DNA of 19,383 nucleotides, taken from NCBI GenBank assembly GCA_027624675.1, contig JAQBTZ010000002.1, forward strand, positions 1-19,383, read 5' to 3'. The stretch is from a bacterium. Lineage in GTDB: Bacteria > Patescibacteriota > WWE3 > 2-01-FULL-39-13 > JAQBTZ01. A model generated the notes under the pieces. The model made no database searches, was not told the origin of the DNA, and saw nothing but the letters and a program-made list of their open reading frames with translations. This document shows, piece by piece, positions 7,709-14,275 of this stretch. Positions within the stretch are counted from its first letter, which is position 1, and every line of letters starts with the position of its first letter. The position numbers were made by a program, and so were the translations under genes.

Positions 7709-7930
7709 ATAGCGATTAAGAAAGATATACTTGAAATAGAAGGAACAGTTTTAGAAACTTTACCTAATGCACAATTTAGAATTGAAACTGCAGAAGGTGA
7801 TAAGATTTTGGGACACACATCAGGAAAGATGAGAATGTTTAAGATAAAGATATTGCCAGGAGATAAAGTTAGATTAGAAGTAAGTAAGTACGATAAAACT
7901 AGAGGACGAATTACGTATAGATTTAAATAA
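7709..7930 (+). CDS. infA: Translation initiation factor IF-1, non-AUG start
   Basis: Reading the frame that ends in TAA at 7928-7930 gives a full IF-1: [20 protein letters not shown], then [24 protein letters not shown] and [12 protein letters not shown]-1 is an OB-fold protein that blocks the 30S A site during initiation. The frame has a TGA at 7703-7705 and no ATG, GTG or TTG before the conserved core. Possible starts are ATT 7706, ATA 7709 and ATT 7715. I chose ATA 7709 (73 codons, product starting M-A-I-K-K-D) because AGGT at 7699-7702 is spaced six bases upstream. A sequencing error is the alternative. The start is uncertain; the gene is not. Confidence 0.9.
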   Translation: MAIKKDILEIEGTVLETLPNAQFRIETAEGDKILGHTSGKMRMFKIKILPGDKVRLEVSKYDKTRGRITYRFK

Positions 7931-7936
7931 AATTTT

Positions 7937-8050
7937 ATGAAGGTTAGAGCAAGTGTTAAAACAATGTGTAGAGATTGCAAGGTTGTCCGCCGAAGTGGAG
8001 TAGTACGAGTAATATGTGTAAACCCTAAGCATAAACAAAGACAGGGTTAA
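7937..8050 (+). CDS. rpmJ: 50S ribosomal protein L36, zinc-binding
   Basis: A 37-residue product reading [19 protein letters not shown] and then [13 protein letters not shown]. The four zinc ligands C11, C14, C27 and H32 match the C-C-C-H form of L36, a small protein buried in 23S rRNA near the peptidyl transferase side. Its position between infA and rpsM is the standard one. The ATG is six bases after the infA stop. The zinc-free L36 paralogue used under zinc limitation in some bacteria is not seen here. Confidence 0.97.
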   Translation: MKVRASVKTMCRDCKVVRRSGVVRVICVNPKHKQRQG

Positions 8051-8059
8051 AAAAATAAT

Positions 8060-8446
8060 ATGCCAAGAATATCAGGAATTGATATCCCGGAACAAAAAAG
8101 AATAGTCATCTCACTTGCTTATATTAGGGGTATTGGAGATGTTTTATCAAGAAAAATCCTATCCCAAGTAGGAATTGATGAAAGTGTTAGAGCTAAAGAT
8201 TTAACTGAAGATGATATTGCAAAGATCAGAAGCAAGATAGATGAATTAAAAATCCCAGTAGAAGGAGAGCTTAGAAAAATAGTTAGTCAAAATATAGCAC
8301 GACTGAAAGATATTAGGAGTTTTAGAGGGTTAAGACATGGAAAAAGTTTACCAGTTAGAGGCCAAAGGACAAAAACCAACGCACGAACAAGAAGAGGTAA
8401 GAAAGCAACTGTAGGTGGAATGAAGCGAATATTACAAAAGACATAA
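8060..8446 (+). CDS. rpsM: 30S ribosomal protein S13
   Basis: The 128-residue product starts MPRISGIDIPEQKRIVISL and has the helix-two-turn-helix LAYIRGIGDVLSRKILSQVG, then RLKDIRSFRGLRHGKSLPVR and GQRTKTNARTRRGKK near the C-terminus. S13 sits in the 30S head, contacts P-site tRNA through its basic tail and bridges to L5. The length is typical. Nine bases separate it from rpmJ and four from rpsK. Confidence 0.97.
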   Translation: MPRISGIDIPEQKRIVISLAYIRGIGDVLSRKILSQVGIDESVRAKDLTEDDIAKIRSKIDELKIPVEGELRKIVSQNIARLKDIRSFRGLRHGKSLPVRGQRTKTNARTRRGKKATVGGMKRILQKT

Positions 8447-8450
8447 AAAT

Positions 8451-8846
8451 ATGAATAAACCTAATAATCAGACACCTAAAGTAAGAGCAAGAAAGCAAAT
8501 CCCAACCCAAGGAAAGGCTTACGTAGTAGCTACTTTTAATAATACAATTGTTACAATTACTGATAATATTGGAAACACCATAGCTCAGAAATCAGCTGGA
8601 GCCGTAGGATTTAAGGGAGCAAGACGTTCAACTCCTTACGCTGCTTCGCAGGCTGCTGAGATGGCAAGTAGAGATGCATATAATATGGGATTAAAAGAGG
8701 TTGCTATTGTCGTTAAAGGTGCTGGAAATGGTAGGATGTCAGCAATAAAGAGTATTAAGGCTGGCGGGCTTAATGTTTTAAGTATAATTGACTTAACACC
8801 TATTCCACATAATGGTTGTAGGTCTAAAAAGAGAAGGAGAATATAA
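8451..8846 (+). CDS. rpsK: 30S ribosomal protein S11
   Basis: S11 lies on the 30S platform near the E site. The 131-residue product has ATFNNTIVTITDNIGNTIAQ, KSAGAVGFKGARRSTPYAAS, and the C-terminal LTPIPHNGCRSKKRRRI signature. In that tail the asparagine-glycine pair is the one known in some bacteria to convert to isoaspartate. The first 15 or so residues form a basic leader before the conserved core. The gene begins four bases after rpsM and ends three bases before rpsD. Confidence 0.97.
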   Translation: MNKPNNQTPKVRARKQIPTQGKAYVVATFNNTIVTITDNIGNTIAQKSAGAVGFKGARRSTPYAASQAAEMASRDAYNMGLKEVAIVVKGAGNGRMSAIKSIKAGGLNVLSIIDLTPIPHNGCRSKKRRRI

Positions 8847-8849
8847 ACT

Positions 8850-9452
8850 ATGGCAAGATATACAGGATCACAAAGAAAATTAAGTAGAAGAGAGGGTGTA
8901 GACATATTTGGTGAGGCAGTTCGAAAAAACAGCCCAGAGATAGCTGCAGCACTTGCTCAACCACCAGGACAGCATGGTAAATCTAGAAAAAGACCTTCCG
9001 TTTACGGTAATCAATTAAGAGAAAAGCAGAAAATAAAAAGAGTATATGGTGTTCTTGAAAAACAGTTTAAGAAATATTACTTACAAGCATCAAAAAGTAA
9101 TGAAATTACAGGTGAAAAGCTTTTAGTAACGCTTGAGTCTAGACTTGATAATGTAGTATTTAAGTTAGGCATAGCGGTTACAAGGCCTCAAGCACGTAAT
9201 ATGGTTAATTCAAAACAGATTAGTGTTAATGGAAAAGTAGTAGATATTTCTTCTTATAGCGTAAAAGTAGGCGATAAAATCTCACCTGCAAATGATAAGG
9301 TTACAGTAAATGCTGACTTCGAATTAAACCCAGTTGAGTGGTTAGAGTGGAATAAAAGTAAAAAAACTGGTACAATATTAAGCCTCCCAACACGTGATAT
9401 GATCGACCAAGAATTTAATGAAAAATTGGTTGTTGAGTATTATTCTAGGTAG
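8850..9452 (+). CDS. rpsD: 30S ribosomal protein S4
   Basis: A 200-residue primary 16S binder. It opens MARYTGSQRKLSRREGVDIF and has PPGQHGKSRKRPSVYGNQLR-type basic loop near residues 38-57, then the S4 domain (TLESRLDNVVFKLGIAVTRP, ARNMVNSKQISVNGKVVDI) and the C-terminal LPTRDMIDQEFNEKLVVEYY. The zinc-binding cysteines found in some S4 proteins are absent. In E. coli S4 represses the alpha operon at the mRNA level; its place here just before rpoA is the usual one. A 40-base AT-rich gap follows. Confidence 0.97.
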   Translation: MARYTGSQRKLSRREGVDIFGEAVRKNSPEIAAALAQPPGQHGKSRKRPSVYGNQLREKQKIKRVYGVLEKQFKKYYLQASKSNEITGEKLLVTLESRLDNVVFKLGIAVTRPQARNMVNSKQISVNGKVVDISSYSVKVGDKISPANDKVTVNADFELNPVEWLEWNKSKKTGTILSLPTRDMIDQEFNEKLVVEYYSR

Positions 9453-9492
9453 TAAAAGTAATTAGTTTTTTATAAAATAAGGAGTAAATTAT

Positions 9493-10419
9493 ATGCTGAC
9501 ATCAAGAGATCTAAATATTAAAATAATCGAAGAAAAGCCAAATTATGGCAAATTTTCGATGTCCCCACTTCCAACTGGGTATGGGTTTACGCTAGGAAAC
9601 ACAATGAGAAGAGTAATGCTTTCATCTATGAAAGGTTCTGCAATAACAGAAGCTACCATTAAAGGTGTTTCACACCAGTTTTCTTCAATTGATGGAATTA
9701 AAGAAGATATGGTTGAGATTGCAATGAATCTTAAGTCAATTAAAGTAAAATCAATAAGTCAAGGATCAGCAAAATTAAAAATTTCTAAAAAAGGTGTAGG
9801 AGTTATTACAGCAGCAGATATTGAAATAAATGCAGATGTGCAAATAGTTAATAAAGATCAGGTAATTGCAACCTTAACAAAAGACAAGTCAAGTTTTGAA
9901 GTAGAGCTACTAGTCGAAAATGGTGAAGGATTTAGCCCAGTAGAATCAAGGGAGATAAGTAAAGTTGGAGCTATGTTGATAGATGCTATATTTAGCCCAG
10001 TAATTAACGTTGCATATACTGTTGTTCCTACTAGAGTTGGAAGACAAGGTGGACTTGATGAATTAATATTTGAGATTGACACAGACGGAACAATAACAGC
10101 AGAAGAAGCATTAGTCGAATCAGCAGGGATTTTAAGAAAGTTTTTTTCAAAGATAAATGATGGACCAGATGAGATTGAAGAAGTAGAAGTATCAGACGAA
10201 AGCCAAGCAGAACTAGATTCAAACGAAGACAGCTCATTACAAGTTGAAGAATTAGATTTACCTACAAGAACAATAAACGCGCTTAAGAAAGCAAAGATTA
10301 ACACAGTTAAAGAGCTTTTAAACAGAGAATTTGATGAACTTTCAGCAATTAAGGGTTTAGGAGAAAAGTCAGTTGAAGATATCAAAAAAGTATTAGACAA
10401 AATGAATATAACTAAATGA
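9493..10419 (+). CDS. rpoA: RNA polymerase alpha subunit
   Basis: Alpha dimerises to nucleate RNA polymerase assembly. The N-terminal domain (about 1-225) shows GYGFTLGNTMRRVMLSSMKG (29-48), the dimerisation helix, and VVPTRVGRQGGLDELIFEID (177-196). An acidic linker (about 224-254, rich in Glu, Asp and Ser) leads to a complete C-terminal domain (255-305; LPTRTINALKKAKINTVKEL and IKGLGEKSVEDIKKVLD) that can bind UP elements and activators. Length is 308. A clear Shine-Dalgarno AAGGAG at 9479-9484 sits eight bases before the ATG. The TGA stop overlaps the rplQ ATG (ATGA). Confidence 0.97.
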   Translation: MLTSRDLNIKIIEEKPNYGKFSMSPLPTGYGFTLGNTMRRVMLSSMKGSAITEATIKGVSHQFSSIDGIKEDMVEIAMNLKSIKVKSISQGSAKLKISKKGVGVITAADIEINADVQIVNKDQVIATLTKDKSSFEVELLVENGEGFSPVESREISKVGAMLIDAIFSPVINVAYTVVPTRVGRQGGLDELIFEIDTDGTITAEEALVESAGILRKFFSKINDGPDEIEEVEVSDESQAELDSNEDSSLQVEELDLPTRTINALKKAKINTVKELLNREFDELSAIKGLGEKSVEDIKKVLDKMNITK

Positions 10420-10847
10420 CACATAAGGTAAAAAAGGGAAGAAAGTTTAATAGAGATTTAGGACAACGAACAGCCTTGCTTAAAGGGCTTGCGATAAATC
10501 TGATTGAGCATGGAGTTATTGAGACAACTTTGTATAAGGCAAAAGACACAAGACAGGTAATTGATAAGTTAATGAAATTTGCTAGAAGAGGAAACTTAAA
10601 TGATCGAAGAATTTTAATCTCAAGATTAGGATCCCCAGTTTATGCAAGTAAATTAATAGAAGAAATTGCTCCTAAATTTACTAACAGAGTTAGTGGATTT
10701 ACATCAGTACAAAGAACTTCTAAAAGATTAGGTGATAATGCTCAGATGGCTTTTATAAAATGGGTAACCCCATTAAAAGAAAAAGTAGTAGTGGCAAAAG
10801 CAAAAGAAGTTAAAAAGCCAAAAACTGTAAAAAAAGAAAGTAAGTAG
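10416..10847 (+). CDS. rplQ: 50S ribosomal protein L17
   Basis: The 143-residue product starts MTHKVKKGRKFNRDLGQRTA, an L17 hallmark (H-x-x-x-x-x-K-x-x-R), followed by LLKGLAINLIEHGVIETTLY and a terminal conserved block ending near residue 120 with MAFIKWV. The last 25 residues are a lysine- and valine-rich tail beyond the bacterial core. L17 lies near the tunnel exit. The four-base ATGA overlap with rpoA is a common coupling arrangement for this pair. Confidence 0.96.
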   Translation: MTHKVKKGRKFNRDLGQRTALLKGLAINLIEHGVIETTLYKAKDTRQVIDKLMKFARRGNLNDRRILISRLGSPVYASKLIEEIAPKFTNRVSGFTSVQRTSKRLGDNAQMAFIKWVTPLKEKVVVAKAKEVKKPKTVKKESK

Positions 10848-10851
10848 AACA

Positions 10852-11274
10852 ATGAACGTAACAAAACAAACAAAGATAGCAATAACAGATAGTAAACCAA
10901 ATTGGCATGTAGTAGATGTTAAGGGTAAGGTATTGGGTAGAGTAGCAACAGAGATTGCTGATTTATTAATGGGAAAAGGGAAAACTTCGTTTGTACGAAA
11001 TTATGTGGTAGGTGATAAGGTAATTGTTATTAATGCAAGTTTTGTAGAACTTACTAGAAATAAGGCAGAAAAGAAAATGTATTACTGGCACTCAGGCTTT
11101 CCTGGAGGTTTAAGTCAAGAAACATTTGCAACAAGATTAGTTAGAAGACCAGGTCAAGTAATAGTAGATGCAGTAAGAAGAATGTTACCAGTAAATAGAT
11201 TAACCAGTAGTTTTGTAAACAATTTATATGTATATCCTGGTGAGGAACATCCACATCAAGGACAAGCCAACTAA
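10852..11274 (+). CDS. rplM: 50S ribosomal protein L13
   Basis: L13 is an early 50S assembly protein. The 140-residue product contains WHVVDVKGKVLGRVATEIAD (residues 18-37), LMGKGKTSF, VGDKVIVINASFVELTRNKA, MYYWHSGFPGGLSQETF and the late VDAVRRMLPVNRL segment, ending with NLYVYPGEEHPHQGQ. All match the family. It follows rplQ by four bases and precedes rpsI by two, the usual rplM-rpsI pairing fused here to the alpha operon. Confidence 0.97.
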   Translation: MNVTKQTKIAITDSKPNWHVVDVKGKVLGRVATEIADLLMGKGKTSFVRNYVVGDKVIVINASFVELTRNKAEKKMYYWHSGFPGGLSQETFATRLVRRPGQVIVDAVRRMLPVNRLTSSFVNNLYVYPGEEHPHQGQAN

Positions 11275-11276
11275 AT

Positions 11277-11867
11277 ATGCCAAAAAAGGAAACACCAGCA
11301 GTAAAAAAAGTAACTAAAAAGAATAAAGAAGTTGAAAAGGTAATCAAAGTTGTGGAAGCAGAAGTTAAAGAAACTGTTGAAATAAACGAAGAAGATCCAG
11401 AAAACCTTATTGAGATTGATGGATTTGCAGAAGTTACGAAAAAAGTTGAAAAAGCATTAAAAGGAAAAGAAAAATTTTGGCCAGGAGTAGGAAGAAGAAA
11501 GAGTTCTACAGCAAGAGTCTGGATGTTTGAAGGCAGAGGCGATATATTAGTAAATGGAATGTTAATTGATGAATATTTTAAGGATGTAATAGAACCTCAT
11601 TTAATTTATCTAAAACCATTTCATGCAGTAGGTGTTTCTCACCCAAAATCACATTTTTCAGCTTCAATTAAAGTTTCAGGTGGTGGAATAACAGGACAAA
11701 TCGAAGCAATACAGCTTGCAATCTCAAAAGCATTGTTAAAATATGATGGAGAAAACAGGCCACAACTTAGAAAGTTTAGTTTATTAACGACAAACGCAAA
11801 GGTAAAAGAGAGAAAGAAATACTTTTTGGTCAAGGCACGAAAACGACCACAATACTCAAAACGATAA
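11277..11867 (+). CDS. rpsI: 30S ribosomal protein S9 with N-terminal extension
   Basis: The conserved S9 fold begins near residue 68 (FWPGVGRRKSSTARVWMFEG) and runs through VSGGGITGQIEAIQLAISKA to the canonical basic tail KARKRPQYSKR, whose last residue reaches the P-site tRNA anticodon. Usual length is about 130 residues; this product has 196 because of about 65 extra N-terminal residues rich in Lys, Glu and Val, probably helical or disordered. No internal ATG sits near the start of the S9 core, and the ATG at 11277 is two bases after rplM, so I accept the long form. This is the last gene of the ribosomal cluster. Confidence 0.95.
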   Translation: MPKKETPAVKKVTKKNKEVEKVIKVVEAEVKETVEINEEDPENLIEIDGFAEVTKKVEKALKGKEKFWPGVGRRKSSTARVWMFEGRGDILVNGMLIDEYFKDVIEPHLIYLKPFHAVGVSHPKSHFSASIKVSGGGITGQIEAIQLAISKALLKYDGENRPQLRKFSLLTTNAKVKERKKYFLVKARKRPQYSKR

Positions 11868-11929
11868 ACATTTTTCCGAAAAAATATTATATAACTACTT
11901 TGTAGAAATACACGGAGTGTGTAGAAGTT

Positions 11930-11957
11930 TTGTTCAATCTTCATTTTGCTTTATAAT
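11930..11957 (+). promoter_or_regulatory. Candidate promoter for the BRO/DinD-like gene
   Basis: A perfect TATAAT lies at 11952-11957, 43 bases before the ATG at 12001. The best -35 match is TTGTTC at 11930-11935 (three of six) with 16 bases between. The 133-base gap between rpsI and this gene holds no strong terminator. It has a weak TTTTTC/GAAAAA fold at 11871-11884 and two copies of TGTAGAA (11901-11907 and 11920-11926), the first part of a short palindrome CTAC-TTT-GTAG (11895-11905). These could be operator parts, but the evidence is thin. Confidence 0.4.
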
Positions 11958-12000
11958 ATCACCAGTACAATCCAATTAGTGTTTTTATAACTAAACAAAA

Positions 12001-12703
12001 ATGAAAAAAAATCAAAACTCGCTAGCAATTTTTGAAAACTTTAAAATTCGAAGGCATTATAATGAACCAACTGAAAATGCAATCTTCTGATGGAAAATTT
12101 TATAAAACAGATGTTGCTAATGTTGAAACCTTATTGCGTTTAGTACAGTCAGTACCAAGTAAAAAAGCAGAGCCAATTAAACTCTGGCTAGCTAGAGTTG
12201 GATATGAAAGAATGCAGGAAATGACTGATCCAGAAAAAGCTTTAAATCGTTCTCGTGAGTTTTGGCAAAAACAAGGAAGAAGTGAAAAATGGATTCAACA
12301 GAGAATGATGGGGCAGGAAACTAGAAATAAATTTACCGATTATTGGAGTAACAACGCAGTTAAAAAAGGTGAGGAGTTTGCAATACTTACAAATATTATC
12401 CATCAAGAGTGGAGTGAGCTGTCTATAAAAGATCACAAAAACCTAAAAGGTTTAAAAACACAAAATTTAAGAGACCATATGAGTGAAGAAGAGCTGATTT
12501 TTACTGCACTTGCAGAACTTTCTACTAGAAGAATTGCAGAAACAGAAAAAGCTAAGGGAATCGAAGAAAATAAAGTACCAGCTAAAAAGGGTGGCAAAAT
12601 TGCCAAAGATGCACGGGTTGCACTGAAAAATAAAACAGGAAAAAGTGTTATAACAGGGGAGAATTTTTTAGAATCTAATAAACAAAAAGAAAGGTTGAAA
12701 TAA
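12001..12703 (+). pseudogene. BRO-N/DinD-like protein, internally deleted and frameshifted
   Basis: The ATG at 12001 opens a frame reading MKKNQNSLAIFENFKIRRHY then NEPTENAIF and a TGA at 12088-12090; this is the usual start of BRO-N-domain/DinD-like proteins. The rest of the family continues in the next frame from about 12062: NQLKMQSSDGKFYKTDVANV, SVPSKKAEPIKLWLARVGYE, RSEKWIQQRMMGQETRNK and LKGLKTQNLRDHMSEEEL, to TAA at 12701-12703. About 40 residues of the BRO-N domain that normally lie between the halves are missing. I therefore call one broken gene. The C-terminal part (ATG 12062, about 213 residues) could still be translated alone. Related proteins are often annotated as DNA-damage-inducible or phage antirepressor-like; their role is unclear. 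Confidence 0.75.
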
Positions 12704-12704
12704 T

Positions 12705-12780
12705 CGGGGTGTAGCGCAGATGGTAGCGCGCAAGGCTGGGGGTCTTGAGGTCGCAGGTTCGAGTCCTGTCACCCCGACCA
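12705..12780 (+). tRNA. tRNA-Pro (anticodon GGG)
   Basis: A complete 76-base cloverleaf with encoded CCA. The acceptor stem CGGGGTG (12705-12711) pairs fully with CACCCCG (12770-12776), followed by A73 and CCA. The D arm is GCGC/GCGC (12714-12717, 12726-12729) with GG in the loop. The anticodon stem CAAGG/TCTTG encloses loop CTGGGGG (12736-12742), giving anticodon GGG at 12738-12740. The T arm is GCAGG-TTCGAGT-CCTGT. It reads CCC and CCU. The C1-G72 pair and sequence resemble bacterial tRNA-Pro. It starts one base after the preceding pseudogene stop. Confidence 0.95.
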
Positions 12781-12800
12781 AAAATATTTAAATTAAGAAA

Positions 12801-13688
12801 TTAAAGTGGATTTATAGTAAAAAGTCTTTCACAGTCAATTTTTCCGAAATTTGCTTCTGTTCCACAAAGAGTTGTATCTCCAGTTTGTGAAATATAGTTA
12901 GATATACAAGTGAAGTCATTGTTGCATGCCTCAACAGATTTTGTATTTAGGGCTTTAGCTGTTCTACACGGTGTATGTAAATCAGAAGAACAGTTTTCAG
13001 TGTCAACCAAATATTTAACTTTAATATTTGATAAAACTTCTTTATAACCAACAAGAGAAGTCCCGTTAATTATGCAAGAATCATTTTTTGTATTTGTAGA
13101 GGTATTGTTATATTCAGTTTTCCACCAATATTTCCCATTTTCATATACTAATTCAGGATTTATCTCAACGTCATAAATGGATGAAGAGTTAATTTCTCCA
13201 CAACCTAATGTATATACTGCAGGATCATGATTAACCGTATCTGGTAAGTCTAAAAAGTCAAAGAGATTTTCTTCGCTATCAAACCATCGCACAGTTGTTG
13301 TACAGTCGGCCATAAATCCACATTCAAATTCCCACTGTTTGTCTACTATTCCGGCAACTACATATACTCTTGTGATTGATTTTCCGTTATTAGTTACTTT
13401 ATAAGTTTCTTGCTTACAACGACTAAAAGGATGTTTATCATTTTTACTTTCTAAAATTTTAATTGCAAGTTTTTTACAATTTTTTGACTCAAGATCATCT
13501 GTCAAATTGATAACTTGTGAAATCAGTGTTGATTTTTTTGATTGGGGTAAAAAATATAGACTTATGAACAATAATATCAAAATTAAACAAATAGATATGA
13601 TGATTAGAGTGAGTTTAAATATTTTTTTTATCGAGAGTAATTTTACATTTTGCGTTTGAAATTGCAATATTTTGTTGACAATTGCCAT
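12801..13688 (-). CDS. Membrane-anchored, cysteine-rich extracellular protein of unknown function
   Basis: I do not recognise the family. The ATG at 13688 is preferred; a GTG one codon upstream (13691) is the alternative. From the ATG it has 295 residues: a short cytosolic basic region, one transmembrane helix (about residues 25-47, LTLIIISICLILILLFISLY), then a roughly 245-residue extracytoplasmic part. That part has 12 cysteines, an even number suited to disulfides, several N-x-S/T sites and repeated acidic/aromatic patches such as VRWFDSEENLFDFLDL. The C-terminal third spaces cysteines as C-x7-C-x13-C-x5-C-x13-C-x10-C. It is the only minus-strand gene seen and converges on the tRNA gene. 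Confidence 0.7.
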   Translation of the reverse strand: MAIVNKILQFQTQNVKLLSIKKIFKLTLIIISICLILILLFISLYFLPQSKKSTLISQVINLTDDLESKNCKKLAIKILESKNDKHPFSRCKQETYKVTNNGKSITRVYVVAGIVDKQWEFECGFMADCTTTVRWFDSEENLFDFLDLPDTVNHDPAVYTLGCGEINSSSIYDVEINPELVYENGKYWWKTEYNNTSTNTKNDSCIINGTSLVGYKEVLSNIKVKYLVDTENCSSDLHTPCRTAKALNTKSVEACNNDFTCISNYISQTGDTTLCGTEANFGKIDCERLFTINPL

Positions 13689-13703
13689 CACTGTATATAC
13701 AAT
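13675..13703 (+). promoter_or_regulatory. Near-consensus promoter of the toxin-antitoxin pair
   Basis: A perfect -35 TTGACA (13675-13680), a 17-base spacer and -10 TACAAT (13698-13703, one mismatch to consensus) make the best promoter in the window. Transcription would start near 13710, at most two or three bases before the toxin ATG at 13712, so the mRNA would be almost leaderless. A perfect 10-bp palindrome TGTATATACA (13692-13701) overlaps the -10 and lies between this start codon and that of the opposing minus-strand gene, a natural place for an antitoxin operator. Confidence 0.7.
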
Positions 13704-13711
13704 GTATGTTA

Positions 13712-13981
13712 ATGTATTACGATTGGGATGAAGAAAAAAATAACATTCTTAAATCAAAAAGGGATATAGGTTTTGAGCAAATAATTATTGAGATTAATAG
13801 TGGGAATTTATTGGATGTTCTAGAGAATCCCAATCAAGATAAATTCTCTCACCAGTTTATGTATGTTGTTAAATCAGGTGAATATGTTTATTGTGTACCT
13901 TTTGTGCAAGATGAAGAAAAGATTTTTTTAAAAACGATTTATCCCAGTAGAAAATTTAAAAAACTTTATGAACAAAAATAA
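13712..13981 (+). CDS. BrnT-like (DUF497 family) toxin
   Basis: From the ATG at 13712 the product has 89 residues and begins MYYDWDEEKNNILKSKRDIG, the D/E-W-D-x-x-K-N opening of BrnT/DUF497 proteins. It continues with short strands and ends with VQDEEKIFLKTIYPSRKFKK, matching the family's final strand and basic helix. BrnT toxins are RelE-fold ribonucleases that inhibit translation. In-frame TTG 13682 and ATG 13706 are rejected: the promoter -10 overlaps the first and 13706 precedes the expected transcription start. The 3' end overlaps the next gene by 14 bases, in the toxin-first order of brnTA. Ribonuclease activity is inferred from the family. Confidence 0.75.
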   Translation: MYYDWDEEKNNILKSKRDIGFEQIIIEINSGNLLDVLENPNQDKFSHQFMYVVKSGEYVYCVPFVQDEEKIFLKTIYPSRKFKKLYEQK

Positions 13982-14261
13982 TATATACGAACCTTTAGAT
14001 AAATATGAAGCTATTTTAAGAGATTCAATCGAGAATGCTATTACATTTAAAAGACCAGCAAATTATAAGGATATGTTAAAAGATGCTTCTGCTACTGCCT
14101 ATAATACAACTTTAAAATCTAAAGCTATTAGTGTTAGAATTGCCGAAAAGGATTTATTGAAACTTAAAACTAGAGCAGAAGAGTCAGGTGTGCCATACCA
14201 AACATTAATTAGCTCTTTGTTACATCAATACTTGCGTGGAGCTTTAGATTTAAAGGTATAA
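13968..14261 (+). CDS. CopG/RHH-type antitoxin
   Basis: The 97-residue product has a partly charged N-terminal half (residues 1-50) and a C-terminal ribbon-helix-helix: strand KAISVRIAEKDLLKLKTRAE, then helix SGVPYQTLISSLLHQYLRG (about residues 52-91). RHH antitoxins dimerise through the strand, bind operator DNA and neutralise the toxin with their other half. The order here is unusual in that the RHH lies at the C-terminus, as in BrnA/CopG-type antitoxins. Its start sits inside the toxin gene, so toxin and antitoxin are probably co-translated. Toxin neutralisation and binding to the palindrome at 13692-13701 are inferred. Confidence 0.78.
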   Translation: MNKNNIYEPLDKYEAILRDSIENAITFKRPANYKDMLKDASATAYNTTLKSKAISVRIAEKDLLKLKTRAEESGVPYQTLISSLLHQYLRGALDLKV

Positions 14262-14275
14262 GATTCTTATAAACT

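Noticed and set aside
7681..7980. Minus-strand open frame opposite infA and rpmJ
   Set aside because: The plus strand encodes clear IF-1 and L36 here; the antisense product has no recognisable feature beyond hydrophobic runs.
9858..10424. Long open frame on the minus strand opposite rpoA (188 codons)
   Set aside because: It is serine- and leucine-rich low-complexity translation of the antisense strand of a clear rpoA, with no family resemblance.
11871..11884. TTTTTC/GAAAAA inverted repeat after rpsI as a terminator
   Set aside because: The stem is almost all A-T with too small a loop and no following T-run.
12032..12061. TTG start at 12032 for the DinD-like reading frame
   Set aside because: The first ten residues do not resemble the family, and the same bases encode the proper BRO-N start in the frame that opens at ATG 12001.
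13682..13711. TTG 13682 or ATG 13706 as the start of the toxin gene
   Set aside because: Both lie upstream of the expected transcription start of the strong promoter, TTG 13682 falls before the -10, and the family opening M-Y-Y-D-W-D fits ATG 13712.
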